IMG/VR virus record: IMGVR_UViG_3300048549_001834
Coordinates: 1-50,691 of that record
DNA: 50,691 nucleotides
Direction: 5' to 3' (one strand)
From: a virus
Positions 7,216 to 15,056 of this stretch are shown one piece after another (position 1 is the stretch's first letter; every line of letters starts with the position of its first letter). The notes beneath the pieces were generated by a model. The model saw only the letters and a list, made by a program, of their open reading frames with translations, was not told the origin of the DNA and did no database searches. Both the position numbers and the translations under genes were made by a program.

Positions 7216-7602
7216 ATGAGGTTTTCGCTTCTTTTTATATTAATATATATTTGTCTAGAAGCAAGGGTGGAAAGAAAAGATTTTCTAGATAATTGCGATT
7301 GGTGCAAAAATCAAGCTAAATCTACTCAACCGTTAGATCTTGGCGAATGGATGGCAAGATGCGGTAAAAAACCGAAAGGCTTGTGGTTCACAATGAAAAC
7401 TTTGGGGAGAGTTTATGGAACTTACAAAAAATCTATTTCTAGAAGTTGGTTGTATTCTGAAAAATTAGGATGGATATATAATGCTCCAAGCTATAAAGGG
7501 TATTTTTATACAGAGAAATGGGGTTGGATTTATATAAAAGATGATATGATTTATTTTTTTAAATATAATAGATGGGATTACCTAACAAACATAAATTCAT
7601 GA
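7216..7602 (+). CDS. small secreted Trp/Tyr-repeat protein
   Basis: A 128-residue protein divergent from the DUF1501 gene. Residues 1-16 form a signal peptide (MRFSLLFILIYICLEA), then a Cys pair (CDWC) and a mature part with tandem aromatic motifs. These are SWLYSEKLGWIYNAP, YFYTEKWGWIYI and YFFKYNRWDYL (about 75-122), a repeat with W-I/L-Y cores. Similar GWLY-type repeats end many secreted proteins of Verrucomicrobiota and Planctomycetota, where their role is unknown; surface or glycan binding is a guess. Its 3' end overlaps the 3' end of the convergent DUF1549 gene by 25 bases. Confidence 0.65.
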   Translation: MRFSLLFILIYICLEARVERKDFLDNCDWCKNQAKSTQPLDLGEWMARCGKKPKGLWFTMKTLGRVYGTYKKSISRSWLYSEKLGWIYNAPSYKGYFYTEKWGWIYIKDDMIYFFKYNRWDYLTNINS

Positions 7603-9848
7603 CTATTAATTAATACCCATATTATTTCTTTATATGCATCTTTCGTATTTTTTAAATTATCAGTAAATATCCTTAATTCTTTAGAAGTAGGCTCTCGGTT
7701 TAATATATATTTATAACCTACTGTTATTTTATCACTTAACGACTTTTGAGATTCAATTGCTTTAATAACTTCAAAGTTTTTATTTTTCAATAACCTTGTT
7801 TCAACGAACCCATTTAATAAATTTAATACTTGTGTCGCTGAAGCGCTTTTGTTTGCGTTTTCGATCTGCTCTCTATCTGAGCCGCCAAACTCTCTGATTA
7901 AATGACCAATCGGAGCGGGAGAAGATAGTTCGGAAGCTCTAACTGAATTTCTATCTTTGACAAAATTCTGCTTGTACTCTTGCTCTCTAGCTTTCTTTTG
8001 AGATTTGTATTTATCAACACAAGATTCACAGCAAAATGCCAAAGTTTCACCGTTCTCATTGAGAGCTAATAATGTTGGGTCGATTGCTCTTCCAGGCTTG
8101 ATAGGGCAATCAGTATTTATCGGCTCACCAAATTTTGATTTACTTGCAGCTTTAGGCTTTTCGGTTTTATTGATTTTAGCCATTATATCTTCAAATAATT
8201 CTTCTCCACTCATGGCTGAAAGAGTTTGAAATTGATCGTAACCTTTTGTATTTTGCTCTAATTTTCTAGAATCTATATTATCAAATGTTAAATTTACTAA
8301 AGAATCCCAAATTTGCTCCCCACTCATTCTTTCTAATATCGGCCCTTGATAAAAATAAGGGACAGCTCCTTTAGACTGAGCTTTGGTATTTGGCCCTGCG
8401 ATAATCCACTCAACTTCTACAGGCATAGATTGATCTTTATTATCCTTAGGTATTACATCTCTGGTTACAGACTCTTTTTGGAATGTTTTAGTGTTATACA
8501 ATATTCTTAAAAACTCTCTTAAATCATAATTTAAGGCAACCATGACTTTTTCGAGATGTAATTGCAATTTTGGGTCGGTAGCAAGAGTGTCATCGAACAT
8601 ATTATCAATTGGCTCTATTAAAGCTAATCCAAAAACTTCCTTCCACAAGCGATTTACAATAACAGCTGTAAATCTTGGATTTGATTCAGACGCCAACCAA
8701 TTAGCATAAATTTCCCTAGAACCTGCATTTGGAGCAACAGTTTTAATATCTACCTCTTTACCGAAAATCGTTTTCCCTAGTAAAGCTTCATTAGGTTTTG
8801 CATTATCATACTGATAATCTTTAGGCAAACTGATCTTTCCGTTACCTAAACTCGTTAATCCAGTTTGCAAAATATCTTGGATATCTCTTATGCTATTTTG
8901 TAGCTGTCTAGATTTTTGAGGTTGATCGGACTGCTCTAATTTTCTTCTTTCATCTCTCGCTAATCTATTTAAGACGCTTAAATTTTCTGGACTTTTTGTT
9001 CTCAAATTAGTCGAGCCACTTGTGAATGCAGCCATTTCGTAAAATTGTTTTTGAGTCCAACGATCAAAAGGATGGTCATGGCATTGGGCGCACTCGAGGC
9101 TTGTGCCTAAAAAAATACGTACTGTGTTAGCCATGCTATCAAGAGGCATATTGACATCACGAGCAAAATAACTTACTCCTTCGTTGCCTTTAATCCATAG
9201 AGAGCCTGATGAGGATAACATTTCTCTAACCCATTCATCGTATGGTCTGTTATTTGATATAAACTCTTTTACATAATTCTTATAAGGCACTCCAGATATT
9301 CTATTGGTTAACCTATCTTTAATTCTTAATATATCCGCCCAAAAATTAAACCAGTGACTTACATATCCTTCACTACCTAATAACTGATCAACTAATTTTG
9401 ATCTTTTATTTTTATCTTTATCATCAAAAAAAGAGTTTACTTCTGCTAAAGAAGGCGTCCTCCCGATAATTTTAAGATATGCTCTACGTAAATATATAGC
9501 ATCATCGACCTCCTTATTTGGCCTAAGATTATACCCTCTGAGTTTTGCTTCAATTAAGCTATCAATATAATAAGCATGAGTTTTTAAATCTCTATCAGAT
9601 AATGGTCTTTTAAATTTAGGCAAAGCTTCATGACTCGGTGGAAAATTATTTTTAATATAAGCTTGGTTGTCTTTTGTTAAAGAATCAATTGAAATCCTGA
9701 ATAATTGCAGATCACTTGATCTTTTAATTAACGCATGTGTAGCATTCGCCTCTACAATATCGCCTTTCAAATTTTTTCCGTTATTAAAATATAGCGTATC
9801 CCCAAAACAGAGAATTGAAGATAAAAACAATAAGATTAAAATTTTCAT
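7578..9848 (-). CDS. DUF1549/DUF1553 secreted protein with SHD1-like and TRASH-like domains
   Basis: A 756-residue secreted protein. The ATG at 9846-9848 gives a clean signal peptide (MKILILLFLSSILCFG); the frame also has a TTG three codons upstream. After it comes a small SHD1-like beta domain (about 20-65: NGKNLKGDIVEANATHALIKR...SIDSLTKDNQAYI). Then comes DUF1549 (about 90-280) with CAQCHDHPFDRW at 253-264, a cytochrome-like CxxCH. DUF1553 follows in the C-terminal half (SNPRFTAVIVNRLWKEVFG near 390; YKYILNREPTSKEL near 710). A TRASH/YHS-like metal site is inserted near 590-640 (CPIKPG...FCCESC). These proteins are typical of planctomycete and verrucomicrobial genomes and pair with DUF1501; the biochemical role is unknown. 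Length is close to the family norm. Confidence 0.9.
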   Translation of the reverse strand: MKILILLFLSSILCFGDTLYFNNGKNLKGDIVEANATHALIKRSSDLQLFRISIDSLTKDNQAYIKNNFPPSHEALPKFKRPLSDRDLKTHAYYIDSLIEAKLRGYNLRPNKEVDDAIYLRRAYLKIIGRTPSLAEVNSFFDDKDKNKRSKLVDQLLGSEGYVSHWFNFWADILRIKDRLTNRISGVPYKNYVKEFISNNRPYDEWVREMLSSSGSLWIKGNEGVSYFARDVNMPLDSMANTVRIFLGTSLECAQCHDHPFDRWTQKQFYEMAAFTSGSTNLRTKSPENLSVLNRLARDERRKLEQSDQPQKSRQLQNSIRDIQDILQTGLTSLGNGKISLPKDYQYDNAKPNEALLGKTIFGKEVDIKTVAPNAGSREIYANWLASESNPRFTAVIVNRLWKEVFGLALIEPIDNMFDDTLATDPKLQLHLEKVMVALNYDLREFLRILYNTKTFQKESVTRDVIPKDNKDQSMPVEVEWIIAGPNTKAQSKGAVPYFYQGPILERMSGEQIWDSLVNLTFDNIDSRKLEQNTKGYDQFQTLSAMSGEELFEDIMAKINKTEKPKAASKSKFGEPINTDCPIKPGRAIDPTLLALNENGETLAFCCESCVDKYKSQKKAREQEYKQNFVKDRNSVRASELSSPAPIGHLIREFGGSDREQIENANKSASATQVLNLLNGFVETRLLKNKNFEVIKAIESQKSLSDKITVGYKYILNREPTSKELRIFTDNLKNTKDAYKEIIWVLINSHEFMFVR

Positions 9849-9886
9849 AACAATCAATAGACAATTATGATTAAATTACACCGTTT

Positions 9887-10051
9887 TTATTTCCACTTGC
9901 AATAATTCGGGTCTTCTTCTCTTTTGCGACGCATGTAATCTCGCTTCTGTTGCCTACGTTTTTCCTTGTCTGCTTCATCATATTTTTTTCTAGCTCTAGA
10001 TAATGATTCTTTCCCTTTATCTGTTTGTTGGTATTTTTTATTTCTATCCAT
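9887..10051 (-). CDS. small basic protein
   Basis: A 54-residue, highly charged protein (MDRNKKYQQTDKGKESLSRA at the start, ending DPNYCKWK), with repeated K-Y...R...K-K-Y spacing and many Arg/Lys. It is like the small basic helix proteins of many phages, perhaps binding nucleic acid. Its ATG overlaps the stop of the upstream acidic protein by 8 bases, the overlap pattern seen for true genes here. The acidic/basic pairing could mean the two proteins bind each other. No family name is known. Confidence 0.6.
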   Translation of the reverse strand: MDRNKKYQQTDKGKESLSRARKKYDEADKEKRRQQKRDYMRRKREEDPNYCKWK

Positions 10052-10283
10052 CTAGATTAAAATCGTCAAGGTTTTCATCATCTTCTTCTTCATCTGGCTC
10101 ATCTAAATTAAAAACTATATCGTCTCCAAGTAACTCTTTAATTTTTTCCATCAAAGCTCCAGCTATTGTAAAAACATTAATGTCAAACTCTTCTAAATAT
10201 CTATCACACATATCATCAAGATCAAAACGAAATGCATCGGTTTGCTCATCAAAATCTCTTGGGCCAGTATATTTGTCAGACAT
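10044..10283 (-). CDS. small acidic protein
   Basis: A 79-residue, strongly acidic protein. It starts MSDKYTGPRDFDEQTDAFRF, has a helical middle (FTIAGALMEKIKELLG, about 38-53) and ends in a run of Asp/Glu (PDEEEDDENLDDFNLDG). No family recognised. It overlaps fcl by 8 bases upstream and the basic protein by 8 downstream, so it is a tail gene of the glycan operon transcript. It may be a partner of the basic protein; this is inference. Confidence 0.55.
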   Translation of the reverse strand: MSDKYTGPRDFDEQTDAFRFDLDDMCDRYLEEFDINVFTIAGALMEKIKELLGDDIVFNLDEPDEEEDDENLDDFNLDG

Positions 10284-11223
10284 TTTTAAGATACCAGTTG
10301 TATGTTTGGCGAATACCTTCTGTTAAGGCTATTGATGGAGTAAAGCCAAATTTGAACATACGATTGCTGTTCATTAATTTTCTAAAAGTTCCATCTGGCT
10401 TCGTTTTGTCATATCTGATTTCCCCACGAAACCCTACTATAGATTTAATTATATTAGCTAATTCAAGTATAGAAAATTCTTGATAAGATCCACAATTTAA
10501 ATGAGAAATATTATATTTATAAATATCTTCGGCGTTAATTTTCTGAAGGCATAACAAAATTGCACTCGCTAAGTCTCTGACATGAAGAAACTCTCTTCTT
10601 GGTTTGCCTGAGCCCCAAATCTTAACAAATCCCAATTCATCTTGCTTCGCTGCGTGAAACTTATTGATTAACGCAGGTAAAACATGAGAGCTGTATAGGT
10701 CGAAATTATCATTCTCGCCATAAAGGTTGCATGGCATTATGGAGTAAAAATTGTCTCCATATTGGTGATAGTAGGCTTCGCACATTTTGAGAGCTGCAAT
10801 TTTTGCAACGGCATAAGGCTCGTTCGTTTTCTCTAGAGGTCCAGTCAGTAACTGCTCTTCTGTTATAGGCAGTTTTGGGCTTTTGGGGTAAATGCAAGAA
10901 GATCCTAAATTAATTAATTTTTTAACTGAGGAATTGTGAGCTGATTTAATTATATTTGTGGCAATTTGTAAATTATCATATATATAATCCGCTCTATAAA
11001 CATTATTAGATTCAATTCCTCCAACTTTTGCGGCGCATAAAATCACTGCGTCAATTGAATTATTTTTAAAAAAGGAGTGAACTTTACTTTGATCTCTTAA
11101 ATCCAGTTCTCTTCTGGATCGGGTAATGATATTTTCATAACCAGATTTTTTGAGCAAATCAAGGACTGCGGAACCTACCATGCCTTTATGCCCTGCAATA
11201 AAAATTTTAGATTTTTTGTCCAT
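10276..11223 (-). CDS. fcl: GDP-L-fucose synthase
   Basis: This 315-residue extended SDR converts GDP-4-keto-6-deoxymannose to GDP-L-fucose (epimerase/reductase). The NADP-binding GHKGMVGS motif is at residues 11-18, AAKVGGI at 64-70, SSCIYP at 108-113 and the catalytic YAVAK at 137-141. GSGKPRREFLHVRDLA, the family's substrate-binding stretch, lies further on at about 203-218. All diagnostic residues look intact. Its start overlaps the end of gmd by 17 bases, so the two enzymes of the pathway are coupled. Together with gmd and the GT11 gene it makes a complete fucosylation cassette. Confidence 0.93.
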   Translation of the reverse strand: MDKKSKIFIAGHKGMVGSAVLDLLKKSGYENIITRSRRELDLRDQSKVHSFFKNNSIDAVILCAAKVGGIESNNVYRADYIYDNLQIATNIIKSAHNSSVKKLINLGSSCIYPKSPKLPITEEQLLTGPLEKTNEPYAVAKIAALKMCEAYYHQYGDNFYSIMPCNLYGENDNFDLYSSHVLPALINKFHAAKQDELGFVKIWGSGKPRREFLHVRDLASAILLCLQKINAEDIYKYNISHLNCGSYQEFSILELANIIKSIVGFRGEIRYDKTKPDGTFRKLMNSNRMFKFGFTPSIALTEGIRQTYNWYLKNV

Positions 11224-12268
11224 TTAAAATTGAGTAATCGTTATTATACATTTTAAGCACTAAATCTTTAAATGAAGTCTTTCGCTTCCAACCTAACTCA
11301 GATTCTGCTTTAGATGGGTCTCCGCAAAGTTTGTGGACTTCTGCTGGTCGATAAAACTTCGGGTCAACTTCAAAAAATAACTGTCCAGATTCGGTATAAT
11401 ATTTTTCTGAGTCACTTTCTCCTTCAGAATAAAATTTAATATCAGCATGACTTAGGCATGTATTTAAGAAATGTCTCACCGTAAACATTTCTCCGCTCCC
11501 TAAAACATAATTCTCTGGCTTATCTTGATTTAACATTAACCAAACTCCTTCCATAAAATCTTCTGCATCGCTCCAGTCTCTCTGAGCTTCTAAGTTGCCA
11601 AGTTTAAGAATCGGTAGAGGTTTATTATTTTCGAGGGCAATTTTTATCTTGGCAATTGTATGGGTGATTTTACGAGTAACAAAATCCAACCCTCTTCTCG
11701 AACCTTCATGGTTAAACAACCAGCCTTGCACTGCATATAAGCCATATGACTCTCTATAAACTCTAACGATATGCCTTGCGGCACACTTGGCTGCACCATA
11801 TGGAGACTGAGGTAGTAGCGGATGATTTTCATCTTGTGGCGTATATACGACATCGCCAAACTCCTCAGAAGAACCTGCGTTATAAAATCGGCAATGAGGA
11901 GCAAATCTACGAATAGATTCAAGTATATGCAACACCGAGCTTGCGTCTGTATCCCATGTTTGAATAGGGTATTCCCAACTACCTGCAACGAAAGATTGAG
12001 CTGCAAAGTTAATAAAATAATCTGGCTGAATGTCAATGACTACATCTCGAATACTATGGGCGTCGTTTAAATCCATATTAATTAGTTGAAATCTAGGCTC
12101 ATCTTCTAAATGCAAAATATTTTCATGATTTTTAACACTAAGCCTGCGCGCAGTGCCGTAAAGCATGAAATCAGTTTTACCAAATTCTTGTTTAAACAAT
12201 TTTAAAAGATAGTCTACCATATGACTACCATCTTGTCCTGTGACTCCTGTTACAACGATTTTTTTCAT
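11207..12268 (-). CDS. gmd: GDP-mannose 4,6-dehydratase
   Basis: This 353-residue enzyme catalyses the first step to GDP-fucose. The cofactor motif TGVTGQDG is at 7-14 and FAAQSFVAGSWEYP at 88-101. The active-site GSSEEFG is at 132-138, YGAAK at 157-161 and LFNHEGSRRG at about 184-193 (usually LFNHESPRRG). The late LGNLEAQRDWSDAEDF block is characteristic of Gmd, and the length is standard. Substrate GDP-mannose must come from the host, as no gene for it is seen here. A TATAAT box lies 5 bases before the ATG. It is followed by fcl with a 17-base overlap. Confidence 0.94.
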   Translation of the reverse strand: MKKIVVTGVTGQDGSHMVDYLLKLFKQEFGKTDFMLYGTARRLSVKNHENILHLEDEPRFQLINMDLNDAHSIRDVVIDIQPDYFINFAAQSFVAGSWEYPIQTWDTDASSVLHILESIRRFAPHCRFYNAGSSEEFGDVVYTPQDENHPLLPQSPYGAAKCAARHIVRVYRESYGLYAVQGWLFNHEGSRRGLDFVTRKITHTIAKIKIALENNKPLPILKLGNLEAQRDWSDAEDFMEGVWLMLNQDKPENYVLGSGEMFTVRHFLNTCLSHADIKFYSEGESDSEKYYTESGQLFFEVDPKFYRPAEVHKLCGDPSKAESELGWKRKTSFKDLVLKMYNNDYSILNGQKI

Positions 12269-12273
12269 ATAAT

Positions 12274-12279
12274 ATTATA
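12274..12279 (-). promoter_or_regulatory. possible -10 box before gmd
   Basis: Minus-strand TATAAT ends 5 bases before the gmd ATG (TATAATATTAT then ATG). No convincing -35 lies 16-18 bases upstream. It resembles the boxes before the genes starting at 22450, 44130 and 47750 and may be a promoter of a different class from the TTGACA sites. Confidence 0.4.
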
Positions 12280-12296
12280 TCTTGATGTTTAAAAAA

Positions 12297-13097
12297 TTAA
12301 ATAACAATCCATTCTTCAGGCCTAACTGTTTGATAATCGACATTATTCCCATACCAAACTTTTGGTGAGACGACTTTTTTTTGTGGATTTTGATTGAGCC
12401 ACGCCCCCATCCAACTGAAAGAACTATTAGCTATTATGTTATTGTGGCACATAGTCATTAGTTTTAAATCATCTATATTCGAATTGTTTTCCATAAAAAT
12501 CATATTTTCAAATTCAAGGTTTTGCTTGCACCACGCGATATCATCAGAAAATACAAATAAATTACCTTTAGGTTTTATTATCTCTAAAGCTTTTTGATAA
12601 TATGTAATATCTAAAACAGGATGATAGCCATTCGATTTTAAATAGTCTCCTCTCCTGACATGTAAAGAACAGGAGTCTGTAAAGTCAAGATTATGATTTA
12701 AATCTAAATCTAAGCAAGATATAATTTCGCTTCTATAATCTTTTATGTATTTTTCGTTCTGCCAATAACCATCAAAATAATAAAAAAATTTTTTATCATA
12801 TTCAATTTGTATAAAAGACCCATTGGACGGTTCTTGTATAAATTTTTGAGCCCCGTCTCGATACGCTTTAGAATGAAATTGATCTATTGCATCTTGAGTT
12901 AGTATTGGAATTTTTATATTTAATAAGTCAGGCAAACAAAACTCTCTAGCATCTGTATATCCCACGCGATTAGCTCCGCTAGTATAAAAACTAATATCAT
13001 AATAATCTTTAACACCAAATCTTTTAGATAATGAGCGGCCAAAAGCCCATTGAAATAATTGATTACAAAGGCCACCTTGCATTTTTATAATAATCAT
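12297..13097 (-). CDS. GT11 fucosyltransferase (alpha-1,2-type)
   Basis: A 266-residue glycosyltransferase family 11 protein, which moves fucose from GDP-fucose to galactose or another sugar. It starts with MIIIKMQGGLCNQLFQWAFG (GGLGNQLFQ-type motif, here with Cys). It has the GDP-fucose-binding HVRRGDY at 146-152, then FVFSDDIAWCK at about 181-191 and the closing CHNNIIANSSFSWMGAWLN at 217-235. All GT11 motifs are present. It stands 28 bases upstream of gmd, in the same direction, so donor synthesis and transfer are encoded together. The acceptor is unknown. Confidence 0.9.
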   Translation of the reverse strand: MIIIKMQGGLCNQLFQWAFGRSLSKRFGVKDYYDISFYTSGANRVGYTDAREFCLPDLLNIKIPILTQDAIDQFHSKAYRDGAQKFIQEPSNGSFIQIEYDKKFFYYFDGYWQNEKYIKDYRSEIISCLDLDLNHNLDFTDSCSLHVRRGDYLKSNGYHPVLDITYYQKALEIIKPKGNLFVFSDDIAWCKQNLEFENMIFMENNSNIDDLKLMTMCHNNIIANSSFSWMGAWLNQNPQKKVVSPKVWYGNNVDYQTVRPEEWIVI

Positions 13098-13099
13098 TT

Positions 13100-14212
13100 T
13101 TAAAAGATTTTTTTTGAAGCATCTTGTAATATTTTAATAATTTTTTCTATTTGAGAATCTAGAGAGTATTCTTTTTTATATCTTTCGTAGGCTAACTTTG
13201 ATTTTTCGCAATAATATTTTTTTTCATTTTTTAATTTCAACATTTCTAAAGAATAACCTTCTATATCGGACCTAGAAAAACATTTCCCAGAATCACCTAT
13301 GACTTCAACATGTCCATTTGCGAAAGACGTGTGACTTATGCAAGGTTTTTTGTGATACATGGCTTCTGTAAAAACAGCGCCAAAGGTTTCTCCATCGTTT
13401 CTGCCGTGACTAAAAACATCTATCGTTTCTAAAAACGAATGTATCGCATCAGAATCACCTGTATGCGGTAATGATATGAAATTTTTTAAACACAATTCTT
13501 TAGCTTGATTATTATAATCGTCATGCCCGCCTAATAAGATGAAGCAAGTATCATCAGTTTCGATTTGCTTATACGCATTAAGAGGTACTTCTGAGAACAA
13601 GCCACTTGAATTACGTTGGTGAAATCCGTAGACGAACTTATCACTGACGCCTAATTCCTCACGCATATTCGTGAATGGTGGTTCTGGCATTTCTTGGATA
13701 ACTGGCACAATCTCTAATCTACTAGCGTCACCACCCTGTTTAATCCATTGTTGACCGCACCAGTTGGTTATGTGGAATGATTTAAATATATTCCTTTGAT
13801 TATCTACACCAGCATTTAGCGCTAAGATATTGATTAATGGTGTTTTAGTTATCATGTGAAATGGGAACTCTGGGTGGCCAGCTCTACCCCCAAGAACAAC
13901 ATCGTAATTATCTTCACTAAATAAGTCCCATAAGTTAGTGTTAACCCATGGATGTAACCTATCTCTAACATCCTTGAATTCAACTTCCACCTTAATTAAG
14001 TTAACATTCTTACTCTCCATATATTTCTTTCTATCTGGGTCCGTATCTGGATGTTGCCAGTCAGAACCCAAATATGGTGCAGCATCTGTATAGTAGTAAT
14101 CAACCTCAAATATATCTTGTGGTAAATTACCAGCTATTGCATGTAAAAATCTTTCTGTACCACCAGCAGAAAGTCCACCAAATTTTATAAATGCAACTCT
14201 TATCTTATTCAT
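13100..14212 (-). CDS. glycosyltransferase, GT4-like
   Basis: A 370-residue GT-B fold enzyme. The N-terminal glycine-rich loop GGLSAGGTERFLHAIAGNLP (about 12-31) is that of GT4 enzymes (GGxxxGGxExxL). The C-terminal domain has VYGFHQRNSSGLFSEVPLNA (about 194-213), then IDVFSHGRNDGETFGAVFTEAMYHKKP near 265-292, with the E-x(7)-E nucleotide-sugar motif (ETFGAVFTE). Donor and acceptor are unknown. It is 2 bases from the GT11 gene and overlaps the next upstream gene by 8 bases. The N-terminal half appears less A/T-run-rich than its neighbours, which may reflect separate origin. Confidence 0.85.
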   Translation of the reverse strand: MNKIRVAFIKFGGLSAGGTERFLHAIAGNLPQDIFEVDYYYTDAAPYLGSDWQHPDTDPDRKKYMESKNVNLIKVEVEFKDVRDRLHPWVNTNLWDLFSEDNYDVVLGGRAGHPEFPFHMITKTPLINILALNAGVDNQRNIFKSFHITNWCGQQWIKQGGDASRLEIVPVIQEMPEPPFTNMREELGVSDKFVYGFHQRNSSGLFSEVPLNAYKQIETDDTCFILLGGHDDYNNQAKELCLKNFISLPHTGDSDAIHSFLETIDVFSHGRNDGETFGAVFTEAMYHKKPCISHTSFANGHVEVIGDSGKCFSRSDIEGYSLEMLKLKNEKKYYCEKSKLAYERYKKEYSLDSQIEKIIKILQDASKKIF

Positions 14213-15056
14213 TTCTCAAATTGTTTATATCTGCAACATGCCAAATGTTTAAATCTTTAAAATAATCTAAACCATGATGTTTTATCCATTCTTCAATCTC
14301 TTTTATTCTCCATAATGTGTTTTGATATATTTTATCCAAATCAGGAAGAACAACTCCTTCGTACCACTCTTCTGGCGCTTTTCTTAAATGACAATTTTTA
14401 TCATCAAGAGTTATAGAATAAGTTTTATTTATTTGTCCTATAGACTTATTTGGATTACTGACCCTTTCTAAACATCTATACCAAGATTGTTTAATTTGAA
14501 AGGCTTCCCATGAAGAAAATTGAAAATGAAAAACACCCCCAATATCAGTAGGAATTTGTTTTGTAGGTTTTACTATTGGTAATCTAGGCTCATGAATCCA
14601 GTTTCCTGAATAATTGATTTTACCATCATCGCAAATTATAAAATCCTTAAAACTATTAGACCAAGCACTATTGTCTTGTCTGTATTCGTATAAAGATTTC
14701 CACATTGGAAGCCAATGTAAAGTGCATCTCTCTCCTGGTTTAATTGATGATGCAATGATATCAAAATTTTTTATTGCATTTGCTGTAAAAGCTTCGTCAG
14801 CATCTAATCCTACAATATGAGTAGGAGAGTATTCTCTAGCTAAATTAAACAAATGAGACCTCTTAGAACCCCAGCCATCATTATTCTTTAATTCTACAAT
14901 TTCTATTTTATCATATTTCTTTAATAACTCTACTGAATTATCAGTTGAGCCATCATCTAAAACAATGACTTTATCGCAAACTTGTGTGGCTGATGAAGCA
15001 AAAGAATCAATAAAAGCTGATTCGTTTTTTATTGGCGTAATTCCAACTATTTTCAT
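14205..15056 (-). CDS. glycosyltransferase family 2
   Basis: A 283-residue GT-A enzyme. It begins MKIVGITPIKNESAFIDSFA, has VIVLDDGSTDNSVELLKKYD at about 31-50 (nucleotide-binding Asp residues) and IVGLDADEAF at about 82-91 as the metal-binding DxD. The C-terminal part has several Trp/His motifs (HWLPMWKSL, WIHEPRLP) of the kind seen in the WaaE/KdtX-like GT2 subgroup; the acceptor is unknown. It overlaps both neighbours by 4-8 bases in the glycan operon. Confidence 0.87.
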   Translation of the reverse strand: MKIVGITPIKNESAFIDSFASSATQVCDKVIVLDDGSTDNSVELLKKYDKIEIVELKNNDGWGSKRSHLFNLAREYSPTHIVGLDADEAFTANAIKNFDIIASSIKPGERCTLHWLPMWKSLYEYRQDNSAWSNSFKDFIICDDGKINYSGNWIHEPRLPIVKPTKQIPTDIGGVFHFQFSSWEAFQIKQSWYRCLERVSNPNKSIGQINKTYSITLDDKNCHLRKAPEEWYEGVVLPDLDKIYQNTLWRIKEIEEWIKHHGLDYFKDLNIWHVADINNLRNE

